From SVQP01 sp045606685 (GTDB lineage Bacteria; Bacillota; Clostridia; Oscillospirales; CAG-272), in NCBI GenBank assembly GCA_045606685.1, contig JAZUSJ010000020.1, positions 1 through 5,747 of the forward strand: 5,747 nt of DNA, written 5' to 3'. The notes under the pieces were generated by a model. The model saw nothing but the letters and a program-made list of their open reading frames with translations. It was not told the DNA's origin and did not search any database. Every line of letters starts with the position of its first letter. Position 1 is the stretch's first letter. The position numbers and the translations under genes are program-made. Shown in pieces: positions 1-5,056 of this stretch.

Positions 1-88
1 GCAGATTTATTCGAGTCCAAAAGCTTTTCCCGCAGGGCATATAGCCAATATGTCCAAGGGGAAAGATGCAGGAATCGGAGAAATCTGC
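1..88. repeat. Imperfect 88-nt palindromic repeat element
   Basis: The whole stretch folds back on itself about its centre near 44.5. Outer arms 1-8 and 81-88 (GCAGATTT / AAATCTGC) are perfect. Further in, 10-18 pairs with 71-79 apart from one mismatch, 24-31 pairs with 58-65 with one G-U, and 35-42 pairs with 48-55 with one G-U, leaving a 5-nt loop at 43-47. Such long, slightly imperfect hairpins are typical of non-autonomous, MITE-like or REP-like intergenic repeats. That it is repeated elsewhere in the genome is inference, because only one copy lies here and the left edge may be cut. The acetyltransferase reading frame ends inside it. Confidence 0.6.
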
Positions 89-249
89 ACGTCAAAACCA
101 ACTTGGTTCGGCTCCCGTTCGGCTACGTAATCGGTGTAGTCCGCCTTGTTGAGTGTATTCAAAAGCAGGCGCGCCCGCTTCATCTGCGCTGCGGTGTCCT
201 TGTCAAACATGTAAAGCATTTCTGCATCTCTGCGTTCTGTGTTGTTCAT
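7..249 (-). pseudogene. Truncated sugar (maltose-type) O-acetyltransferase, N-terminal remnant
   Basis: The 80-residue frame starts at the ATG read from 249 downward and is preceded by an AAAGGA ribosome binding site about 7 nt upstream. Residues 1 to about 44 (MNNTERRDAEMLY..., then RARLLLNTLNKADY) resemble the N-terminal helical Maa domain of the maltose/galactoside acetyltransferase family, which transfers acetyl from acetyl-CoA to sugars. Full family members are about 185-200 residues and carry a left-handed beta-helix of hexapeptide repeats. None of that is present. From about residue 46 the frame is encoded by the flanking sequence and palindromic repeat, and it stops at 7-9. It is therefore probably a broken gene, or a gene whose 3' part was replaced by the repeat. 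The first 13 residues of the longer frame (from 288) lie upstream of the ribosome binding site and are unlikely to be translated. The family call rests on a short segment and is only moderately sure. Confidence 0.5.
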
Positions 250-291
250 GTGGTTTCCTTTCCGTTGCATACCGATTGCTTGATGCATTAC

Positions 292-320
292 AGTATATCA
301 TAAAAGTCAAAATTTTGCAA
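292..320 (-). promoter_or_regulatory. Promoter of the acetyltransferase remnant
   Basis: On the minus strand a -35 box TTGCAA (315-320) and a -10 box TATACT (292-297) are separated by 17 bp, with an extended -10 TG one base before the -10 box. The element reads toward the remnant, whose start codon lies about 40 nt downstream. It lies back to back with the DUF6259 promoter. Confidence 0.65.
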
Positions 321-335
321 GCGCGGATTGCAAAA
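313..335. promoter_or_regulatory. Inverted repeat joining the two divergent -35 boxes; candidate operator
   Basis: TTTTGCAA (313-320) and TTGCAAAA (328-335) form perfect 8-bp arms around a 7-bp GC-rich spacer. Each arm contains the -35 hexamer of one divergent promoter. A dimeric repressor bound here would cover both promoters, which would suit a sugar-utilisation locus. The symmetry could equally arise from two -35 hexamers, since TTGCAA is itself palindromic. The operator role is inference. Confidence 0.35.
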
Positions 336-356
336 CGTAAAAGAATATGCTATAAT
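328..356 (+). promoter_or_regulatory. Promoter of the DUF6259 gene
   Basis: The -35 box TTGCAA (328-333) and a consensus -10 box TATAAT (351-356) are 17 bp apart, with an extended -10 TG at 348-349. Transcription would start near 363, giving a leader of about 28 nt. A TTG codon inside the -35 box opens a longer reading frame, but it cannot be the translation start of this transcript. Confidence 0.8.
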
Positions 357-380
357 AAAAAATAATCATATCATGATAAC

Positions 381-385
381 GGAGG
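381..385 (+). promoter_or_regulatory. Ribosome binding site fixing the DUF6259 start
   Basis: GGAGG lies 5 nt before the ATG at 391. It selects that codon over an in-frame ATG at 373, which has no such site, and over the TTG at 328, which is upstream of the predicted transcript. Confidence 0.8.
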
Positions 386-390
386 TTCGG

Positions 391-2463
391 ATGTATACTG
401 TACAGCTTTTGAATATGAGCTTGACCGTAGATTTTTCTGTCGGGGCGATCACCTCACTGTGCATTGGCGGTCATGAGCGCGTGTGCGCAGAAGTGCCGCT
501 TTTCAGAATCCGCTTGCGCGATACACAAGGCAAAGCCATCACCCTGAGTGCGCAGGATGCCGGCATATGCACGCTGACAGGCGACGGTGCGACGTATTCC
601 TGCTTTTTTGAAGCCGACGTGCTGGTGCGCGTGTATCTGAAAGAAAAAGAGGGAACAGCCGCCTGGCGCGTAGAGGTGCGCGGACTTGACGAGGATCATC
701 ATGTCGAATGGGTGGATTTTCCGCTGCTCTGTTTGCCTGCACTGTGTGAGAACAATCAGGACGGTGACGGCGGCCGCGTTCTGCTGCCCTATAACGAGGG
801 CGTGCTGGTATCCAACAACGACTACCGTCAGATGACCGATTTCCGCCATTGGGAGCCGGAATATCCCAGCCTTGGCTGCTATCCCGTGTTCCCCAATATG
901 ATCAGCTCGCAGATGATGGCGTATCTGTGGGAGGACGCGGGCCTTTATATCGGTGCGCACGATGCTGCGCGCGGTGTCAAGGGCATCAGCTTTTATCCCG
1001 AAAATGGCGGCACGACCATGCAAACCAAGCTGTTTTGCGGTGTAGACTTCGGACAGGATTTTCTGATGGATTACGACATCGTATGGGCAGCCATCGACGG
1101 CCGTTGGGAGTCGGCAGCCGAGATCTATCGCACGTGGTTTGAGTGCAATCTGCCGCCCCGCGTAAAGAAGATCAAGGACAATGCGGATTTACCCGATTGG
1201 TATGCCGAGAGTCCCTTGGTGGTGACCTATTGCGTGCGCGGCATTCACGATATGGACGAAATGTCCCCCAACGCGCTTTTTCCGTATACAAATGCGCTGC
1301 CGCTTTTGGATCGGATCAAATCGCAGGCACAAACCAGACTGCTTGTGCTGCTGATGCATTGGGAGGGAACGGCCCCCTGGGCTCCGCCCTTTGTGTGGCC
1401 TCCTTACGGCGGCGTTGAGAATTTTAACGCGTTCAAGGACGCGCTGCACGCACAGGGCGACCTGCTTGGCGTGTACTGCTCCGGCTTTGGCTATACGCTG
1501 AAAAGCAATCTGGTGGACGATTACGACTGCACCGAGATCTGCGAGCGCGAAGGCTTGACGCGCGGCATGTGCGCAGGGCCTGACGGCAAGGTGGCCATCA
1601 GCCGCATCTGCACAGGCCAGCGCAAGGGCTATGATATCTGCCCCGCATCCGACGTGGGACACGACATCCTCGCACAAGCCTACGAGCCTTTGTTTGAGAG
1701 CGGCATTGATTACGCGCAAATTCTGGATCAGAATCACGGTGGCGGGCAGTATTTCTGTTACAGCCGCGACCACGGCCATCCGCCCGCACCCGGTGCATGG
1801 ATGACGAAAAATATGCAAAGCATGCTGACCGAGTGGAACGGCAAGGCTGGAAAGATGCTGTTGGGTTGTGAATCGGCAGCCGCGGAGCCCTTTATGGGCA
1901 ATCTGCTCATGAGCGACAACCGCTTTGAGCTCAACTATCATATCGGCATGCCCGTTCCGCTGTATGCGTATTTGTATCACGAGTATCTGCGCAATTTCAT
2001 GGGCAATCAGGTGTCCTGCCCGTTTATGGGCGATCAGGATACGCTGAATTACCGCATCGGTTATTCTTTTGCAGCGGGGGATCTGATGACGCTGGTCATG
2101 ACACCCGACGGCAACCTGATGACCAACTGGGGCAATCACGATTTCTCGCGCCTGCCCGATCAGCAAAAGGCAATCGACCTTGTGGCAAATCTGTGCCGCT
2201 TCTATCGCGTGGGAGCCGGGAAGTATCTGCACGCAGGCCGCATGATCCCCGCAAAGCCGATTTCGTGCGGACAAAAGGAGTTCTTTATGGAGTGGTACGG
2301 CCACAGCTGCACCGTCCCGTCGGTCTACGCCACCGCATGGCAGGCCGAGGACGGCACGCGCGCGCAGATTCTGGTCAACCCGGGCGACGCTCCCGAAAGA
2401 GTCACCATGGACGGCCGCGAGATCACCGTACCCGCAAGAGATGCGGTGATGGTGGAGATTTGA
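391..2463 (+). CDS. DUF6259-domain protein, probable intracellular glycoside hydrolase
   Basis: This 690-residue protein matches my recollection of the DUF6259 family, a TIM-barrel group regarded as glycosidase-like. An N-terminal beta-rich region (about 1-200) precedes a barrel whose strands are suggested by PLVVTYCVRG (275-284), RLLVLLMHWEG (316-326), LLGVYCSG (about 358-365) and YAQILDQNHGGG (441-452). The YSRDHGHPPAPG signature lies at 457-468. A C-terminal beta region follows from about 600. D446 (ILDQ) and E494 or E499 (GCESAAAEPF) are placed where a nucleophile and acid/base pair would sit in a retaining enzyme, but this assignment is inference. No signal peptide or membrane segment is visible, so it should act in the cytoplasm on imported sugars. 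It is monocistronic and divergent from an acetyltransferase remnant. The substrate cannot be told from the sequence. Confidence 0.8.
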   Translation: MYTVQLLNMSLTVDFSVGAITSLCIGGHERVCAEVPLFRIRLRDTQGKAITLSAQDAGICTLTGDGATYSCFFEADVLVRVYLKEKEGTAAWRVEVRGLDEDHHVEWVDFPLLCLPALCENNQDGDGGRVLLPYNEGVLVSNNDYRQMTDFRHWEPEYPSLGCYPVFPNMISSQMMAYLWEDAGLYIGAHDAARGVKGISFYPENGGTTMQTKLFCGVDFGQDFLMDYDIVWAAIDGRWESAAEIYRTWFECNLPPRVKKIKDNADLPDWYAESPLVVTYCVRGIHDMDEMSPNALFPYTNALPLLDRIKSQAQTRLLVLLMHWEGTAPWAPPFVWPPYGGVENFNAFKDALHAQGDLLGVYCSGFGYTLKSNLVDDYDCTEICEREGLTRGMCAGPDGKVAISRICTGQRKGYDICPASDVGHDILAQAYEPLFESGIDYAQILDQNHGGGQYFCYSRDHGHPPAPGAWMTKNMQSMLTEWNGKAGKMLLGCESAAAEPFMGNLLMSDNRFELNYHIGMPVPLYAYLYHEYLRNFMGNQVSCPFMGDQDTLNYRIGYSFAAGDLMTLVMTPDGNLMTNWGNHDFSRLPDQQKAIDLVANLCRFYRVGAGKYLHAGRMIPAKPISCGQKEFFMEWYGHSCTVPSVYATAWQAEDGTRAQILVNPGDAPERVTMDGREITVPARDAVMVEI

Positions 2464-2477
2464 TTGAATATGATACG

Positions 2478-2501
2478 TAGGGCGGGGGCTTTGCTCCCGC
2501 C
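2478..2501 (+). repeat. GTAGGG stem-loop unit 1, possible weak terminator
   Basis: GGCGGGGGC (2481-2489) pairs with GCTCCCGCC (2493-2501) across a TTT loop, with one G-U pair. It lies 17 nt after the DUF6259 stop codon, so it may end that transcript. The following TTGGTCTTTG is only moderately T-rich, so termination is uncertain. Its GTAGGG head matches the two units downstream. Confidence 0.5.
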
Positions 2502-2567
2502 TTGGTCTTTGTGCAGTCTATGGAGGAAGTACGTTCCCGAACAGAATCATACGCGTGCCAACCTTTT

Positions 2568-2594
2568 GTAGGGACAGGCGTCCTCGACTGTCCG
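2568..2594 (+). repeat. GTAGGG stem-loop unit 2
   Basis: GGACAG (2572-2577) pairs with CTGTCC (2588-2593) around a 10-nt loop. The unit is 27 nt long and aligns without gaps to unit 3 at 2606-2632, agreeing at 20 of 27 positions. Confidence 0.6.
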
Positions 2595-2605
2595 CTCCAA
2601 CCCTC

Positions 2606-2632
2606 GTAGGGGCTGGCGCCCATGACAGCCCG
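2606..2632 (+). repeat. GTAGGG stem-loop unit 3
   Basis: GGGCTG (2610-2615) pairs with CAGCCC (2626-2631). Compared with unit 2, two stem pairs have changed on both sides (A-T to G-C and A-T to T-A), so pairing is kept while sequence differs. The unit starts 11 nt after unit 2 ends. Confidence 0.6.
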
Positions 2633-2808
2633 CCCTGTTTTATTTGCAAGGGCAAAGCAAGAGAGGGGTACTCGCCTGCGGCGAGAATTCGCACGCTTGC
2701 CGCTTGTGAGCGAGTTAGCCGATCTACGAGCGGAGAGAGGGATTTATGAACCCATGTTTGCGCCCAAAGTCGTTCAAAATGTTTGGATAACCTGCGCAAA
2801 CCGGCATG

Positions 2809-2845
2809 TCGCGGTGCAGAGCACCGCTCATGCGGGGTTCAAATC
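2809..2845 (+). other. tRNA-like remnant
   Basis: The stretch reads like a tRNA that has lost internal pieces. TGCAGAGCACC resembles the 3' half of a D-arm, CCGCTCATGCGG a shortened anticodon arm, and GGGGTTCAAATC (2834-2845) the 5' half of a T-arm with its conserved TTCAAAT loop. No matching T-stem or acceptor follows, so it cannot be functional. GGGTTCAAATC also occurs on the opposite strand in the T-arm of the nearby tRNA-Ser. Chance similarity is possible. Confidence 0.25.
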
Positions 2846-2862
2846 GGTAGAGTTTTCACGAT

Positions 2863-2904
2863 AAAAGCCAAAGGGAGAATCTTGCGATTCTCCCTTTGGC
2901 TTTT
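2863..2904 (-). terminator. Bidirectional intrinsic terminator of tRNA-Ser
   Basis: A perfect 19-bp stem (2863-2881 with 2886-2904) closes on a TTGC loop, and AAAA/TTTT ends give a short T-run on either strand. It begins one base after the encoded CCA of the tRNA, so the tRNA precursor would have almost no 3' trailer apart from the hairpin. On the plus strand it would also stop any read-through from the left. Confidence 0.85.
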
Positions 2905-2905
2905 A

Positions 2906-2996
2906 TGGCGGAGAAGGTGGGATTTGAACCCACGCGACACGTCAATGCCCTACGAGATTTCGAGTCACGCCTCTTCGACCACTTGAGTACTTCTCC
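2906..2996 (-). tRNA. tRNA-Ser (anticodon CGA), CCA encoded
   Basis: Read on the minus strand, the acceptor GGAGAAG (2996-2990) pairs with CTTCTCC (2916-2910), followed by discriminator G (2909) and CCA (2908-2906). The anticodon loop CTCGAAA (2964-2958) carries CGA at 2962-2960 and decodes UCG. A long variable arm (about 2934-2952), diagnostic of class II serine tRNAs, has a GGCA/TGTC stem. The T-arm is GTGGG-TTCAAAT-CCCAC. The anticodon stem CGTGA/TCTCG has a U-U mismatch at its middle pair (2967 and 2955), while all other stems are sound. The gene has its own promoter and terminator and is divergent from hisS. The CGA isoacceptor is often dispensable, because a UGA tRNA can also read UCG. 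Confidence 0.93.
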
Positions 2997-3029
2997 GTCT
3001 GTTTTGCGCCGCTGTGCGGCACAGGTCAT

Positions 3030-3058
3030 ATTATAACACACCATTTTCAAAAATGCAA
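3030..3058 (-). promoter_or_regulatory. Promoter of tRNA-Ser
   Basis: On the minus strand, -35 TTGCAT (3053-3058) and -10 TATAAT (3030-3035) are 17 bp apart with an extended -10 TG. Transcription would begin about 25 nt before the mature 5' end at 2996. The short 5' leader contains a GCCGC-TGT-GCGGC hairpin (3008-3020). Confidence 0.8.
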
Positions 3059-3133
3059 GAGCTTTTTGAAAAGAATATCAAAAATCCGGACAAAAATGTT
3101 TTGGTTTTGGTGCGCTTGATTGCGCCTTTGTGA

Positions 3134-3163
3134 TTGACAAGGTGTGCTTTCTTATGGTATAAT
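3134..3163 (+). promoter_or_regulatory. Promoter of the hisS operon
   Basis: A consensus -35 TTGACA (3134-3139) and a consensus -10 TATAAT (3158-3163) are spaced 18 bp apart with an extended -10 TG at 3155-3156. The predicted start near 3170 leaves a leader of about 25 nt, too short for a T-box or other riboswitch. This is the strongest promoter in the window. Confidence 0.85.
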
Positions 3164-3194
3164 AATATGATTAATCAAAAACGAGGACAAACAA

Positions 3195-4484
3195 ATGGAA
3201 AAGCTTTCAACACAACCCTATAAGGGTACAAGAGATTTTTATCCGCGCGAGATGGTTTTGCGCAACTGGTTCTTTGGCAAGATCCGCAAGACGCTGGAGG
3301 ATGCTGCGTTTGATGAGTATGCAGGCCCCATGCTGGAATCCTTGGAGCTTTATGCGGCCAAGAGCGGTGAGGAGATCGCCAATGAGCAGACCTATCACTT
3401 TACCGACAGAAGTGACCGCCGTCTGGCCATCCGTCCCGAAATGACGCCTACCGTTGCGCGTATGGTTTCCGCCAAGATCGGTGAGCTTAACTTCCCCCTG
3501 AAGTGGTTCTCCATGCCCAACTGCTATCGCTACGAGCGTCCGCAGAGAGGCAGACTGCGCGAATTCTGGCAGGTCAACGTAGATATTTTCGGCTGTGACA
3601 CCTACGAGGCAGACCTTGAGGCCATCACCAGCGCCATCCGCATTCTGCGCGCGTTTGGTGCGGACGACAGCATGTTCCGCGTGCATATCAACAACCGCCG
3701 CTTCTTCAACGACGTCATCGCAGCCATCGCAGGCGAGGGCGAGGAGCGCGCACGCAAGGTTTCCAAGGTGGTTGACAAGAAGAACAAGATCCCGCGTGAG
3801 GTTTACGAAAAGGAAATGGGCGAGCTGGGGCTTGGTGCAGAGCAAATCGCAAAGATCGACGCTTTGTACGGCATGAGCGCAGCAGAGGCATGCGCCATTT
3901 GCCCCGAGAGCCGCGGAGCGCAGGAGCTTGTCAGCCTGTTTGACATGCTTGCCAAGATGGGACTTGACCGCTATTGCATGTTTGATTTCGGCATCGTGCG
4001 CGGTCTGGACTACTACACCGGTACCGTTTTCGAGGTATTTGACCTTGCTCCCGAGAACAACCGCGCCATGTTTGGCGGCGGCAGATACGACAATCTGGTC
4101 GGCCTTTTCGTCAAGAATCAGATCAGCGGTGTGGGCTACGGTCTTGGTGACGTTACCTTGGAGAACTTCCTGACCATCCACAACTTGATCCCCGATCTGT
4201 ACAGCGGCGGCACCAAGGTTCTGGTGACCGTGTTTGACGACGTACCCTACGAGCATTGTGCATGCCTTGTGGAGGCTTTGCGCGACGCAGGCGTGGCATC
4301 CACCTTGTATATCGGCAAAAAGAAATTCGGCAAGCAGCTGGATTGGGGTGTTCGCCAAGGATTCTCGCACGTGGTCATCATCGGCGGCAGCGAGTATGCC
4401 GAGGGCGTTTGCAAGGTCAAGGATCTGGTATCCAGAGAAGAGCAGACCGTCAAGACTGACGAGCTGGTCGCATTTTTCGCGTAA
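3195..4484 (+). CDS. hisS: Histidyl-tRNA synthetase
   Basis: This 429-residue class II aminoacyl-tRNA synthetase attaches histidine to tRNA-His in the cytoplasm, using ATP. Visible signatures are YKGTRDF (9-15), IRPEMTPTVAR (79-89, the RPE motif), motif 2 from R112 (RYERPQRGRLREF), the histidine-specific HisA motif RGLDYYTG (269-276) and GGGRYDN (294-300). A C-terminal anticodon-binding domain runs from about 335, with TKVLVTVFDD and GFSHVVIIGG strands. The length is normal for the family. Motif 3 reads SGVGYGLGDVTLENF (311-325), where the usual G-L-E-R is expected, so the ATP-binding arginine is missing from that place. I recall similar GD-type motif 3 sequences in other divergent bacterial HisRS, so this may be a lineage trait. 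A GAGGA ribosome binding site 7 nt upstream fixes the start. It is the first gene of an operon with the next two. Confidence 0.97.
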   Translation: MEKLSTQPYKGTRDFYPREMVLRNWFFGKIRKTLEDAAFDEYAGPMLESLELYAAKSGEEIANEQTYHFTDRSDRRLAIRPEMTPTVARMVSAKIGELNFPLKWFSMPNCYRYERPQRGRLREFWQVNVDIFGCDTYEADLEAITSAIRILRAFGADDSMFRVHINNRRFFNDVIAAIAGEGEERARKVSKVVDKKNKIPREVYEKEMGELGLGAEQIAKIDALYGMSAAEACAICPESRGAQELVSLFDMLAKMGLDRYCMFDFGIVRGLDYYTGTVFEVFDLAPENNRAMFGGGRYDNLVGLFVKNQISGVGYGLGDVTLENFLTIHNLIPDLYSGGTKVLVTVFDDVPYEHCACLVEALRDAGVASTLYIGKKKFGKQLDWGVRQGFSHVVIIGGSEYAEGVCKVKDLVSREEQTVKTDELVAFFA

Positions 4485-4516
4485 CAATCAGACGATAAAT
4501 AAACAGGAGGGGCATC

Positions 4517-5056
4517 ATGGTATATTTGTTTTTGGCTAACGGCTTTGAGGAGATCGAGGCGCTGACGCCCTTGGACGTGCTGCGTCGCGCAGGCGTCAAG
4601 GTCACCACGGTCGGCGTGGGCGGTGACAGCATTCTCGGTGCGCACGGCATTCGCGTGCAGGCCGATATTCCGGACACCATGTACCGCGATGCTGCTCCCG
4701 ATATGATCATTCTGCCCGGCGGCATGCCCGGCTCTGCCAATCTGGATCAATCGCGCGTGGTGGATGCCGCGCTGCGATCCGCTTCGCGTAACGGTGCATA
4801 TCTCTGCGCCATTTGTGCTGCACCCATGGTGCTTGGCAAGCGCGGTTATCTGCAGGGCAAAAGAGCCGTGTGCTATCCCGGCTTTGAGCAACATTTGGAG
4901 GGCGCGACCGTGACCGATGCTCGCGTGGAGTGCGACGGCAGGATCATCACCGCCAAGGGCATGGGCGCAGCACTTGAATTCGGGCTGTGTCTGGTCGAGG
5001 CACTTTGCGGCAAGGAAACTGCCGAGCAGATCGCTGCCTCGGTGTTTGCCAAATGA
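4517..5056 (+). CDS. DJ-1/PfpI superfamily protein (DJ-1/YajL type)
   Basis: This 179-residue cytoplasmic protein has the DJ-1 fold. Relatives are variously described as protein or nucleotide deglycases, glyoxalases, chaperones or oxidative-stress sensors, so the reaction here should be left open. The N-terminal MVYLFLANGFEEIEA places E14 at the position of human DJ-1 E18. LPGGMPG (about 72-78) forms the central loop, and the nucleophile-elbow sequence AICAAP gives reactive cysteine C100, matching human C106. The DJ-1 H126 position appears to hold a tyrosine within CYPGFE, as I recall for other clostridial members. The C-terminal GMGAALEFGLCLVEAL helix fits the family. Length is typical. An AGGAGGGG site 4 nt before the ATG (GGAGG core 6 nt before) sets the start. 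The gene follows hisS by 32 nt with no terminator and overlaps the next gene by 4 nt, so it is probably co-transcribed and translationally coupled. Confidence 0.93.
   Translation: MVYLFLANGFEEIEALTPLDVLRRAGVKVTTVGVGGDSILGAHGIRVQADIPDTMYRDAAPDMIILPGGMPGSANLDQSRVVDAALRSASRNGAYLCAICAAPMVLGKRGYLQGKRAVCYPGFEQHLEGATVTDARVECDGRIITAKGMGAALEFGLCLVEALCGKETAEQIAASVFAK

Larger units (their letters stand above)
2464..2862. other. Gene-free intergenic region rich in small hairpins
   Basis: No reading frame here has a ribosome binding site together with recognisable protein sequence, and overlapping open frames occur in several phases, as expected of GC-rich repeat DNA. The region holds three GTAGGG stem-loop units (2478-2634), a CTCGCC/GGCGAG hairpin with a 3-nt loop (2671-2685), a CGCT/AGCG hairpin (2702-2713), and GCGGTGC/GCACCGC followed by GCGGGG near 2808-2837. 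The segment 2640-2800 otherwise shows nothing I can name and may be decayed repeat sequence. Confidence 0.55.

Noticed and set aside
328..390. Longer start for the DUF6259 protein from a TTG at 328 or ATG at 373
   Set aside because: The TTG lies within the -35 box and upstream of the predicted transcript. The ATG at 373 lacks a ribosome binding site, while GGAGG at 381-385 serves the ATG at 391.
1189..2304. Long minus-strand open frame (371 codons) opposite the DUF6259 gene
   Set aside because: It is a shadow of a strongly recognisable plus-strand gene, with low-complexity Ala/His/Ile-rich sequence and no family resemblance.
2568..2632. CRISPR-like array from the GTAGGG repeats
   Set aside because: Only two or three diverged units with 11-nt and irregular gaps, and no spacers of constant size or cas genes.
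2622..2864. Plus-strand frame of 80 codons in the intergenic repeat region
   Set aside because: No ribosome binding site, no recognisable domain, and it runs across hairpins and the tRNA-like remnant. It is more likely translated repeat DNA.
2856..3050. Small open frames across the tRNA-Ser locus on both strands
   Set aside because: They overlap the tRNA and its terminator and carry peptide sequence typical of translated tRNA genes.
3207..4487. 426-codon minus-strand open frame opposite hisS
   Set aside because: It mirrors hisS almost exactly in extent, as expected from codon bias. The hisS protein is unmistakable.
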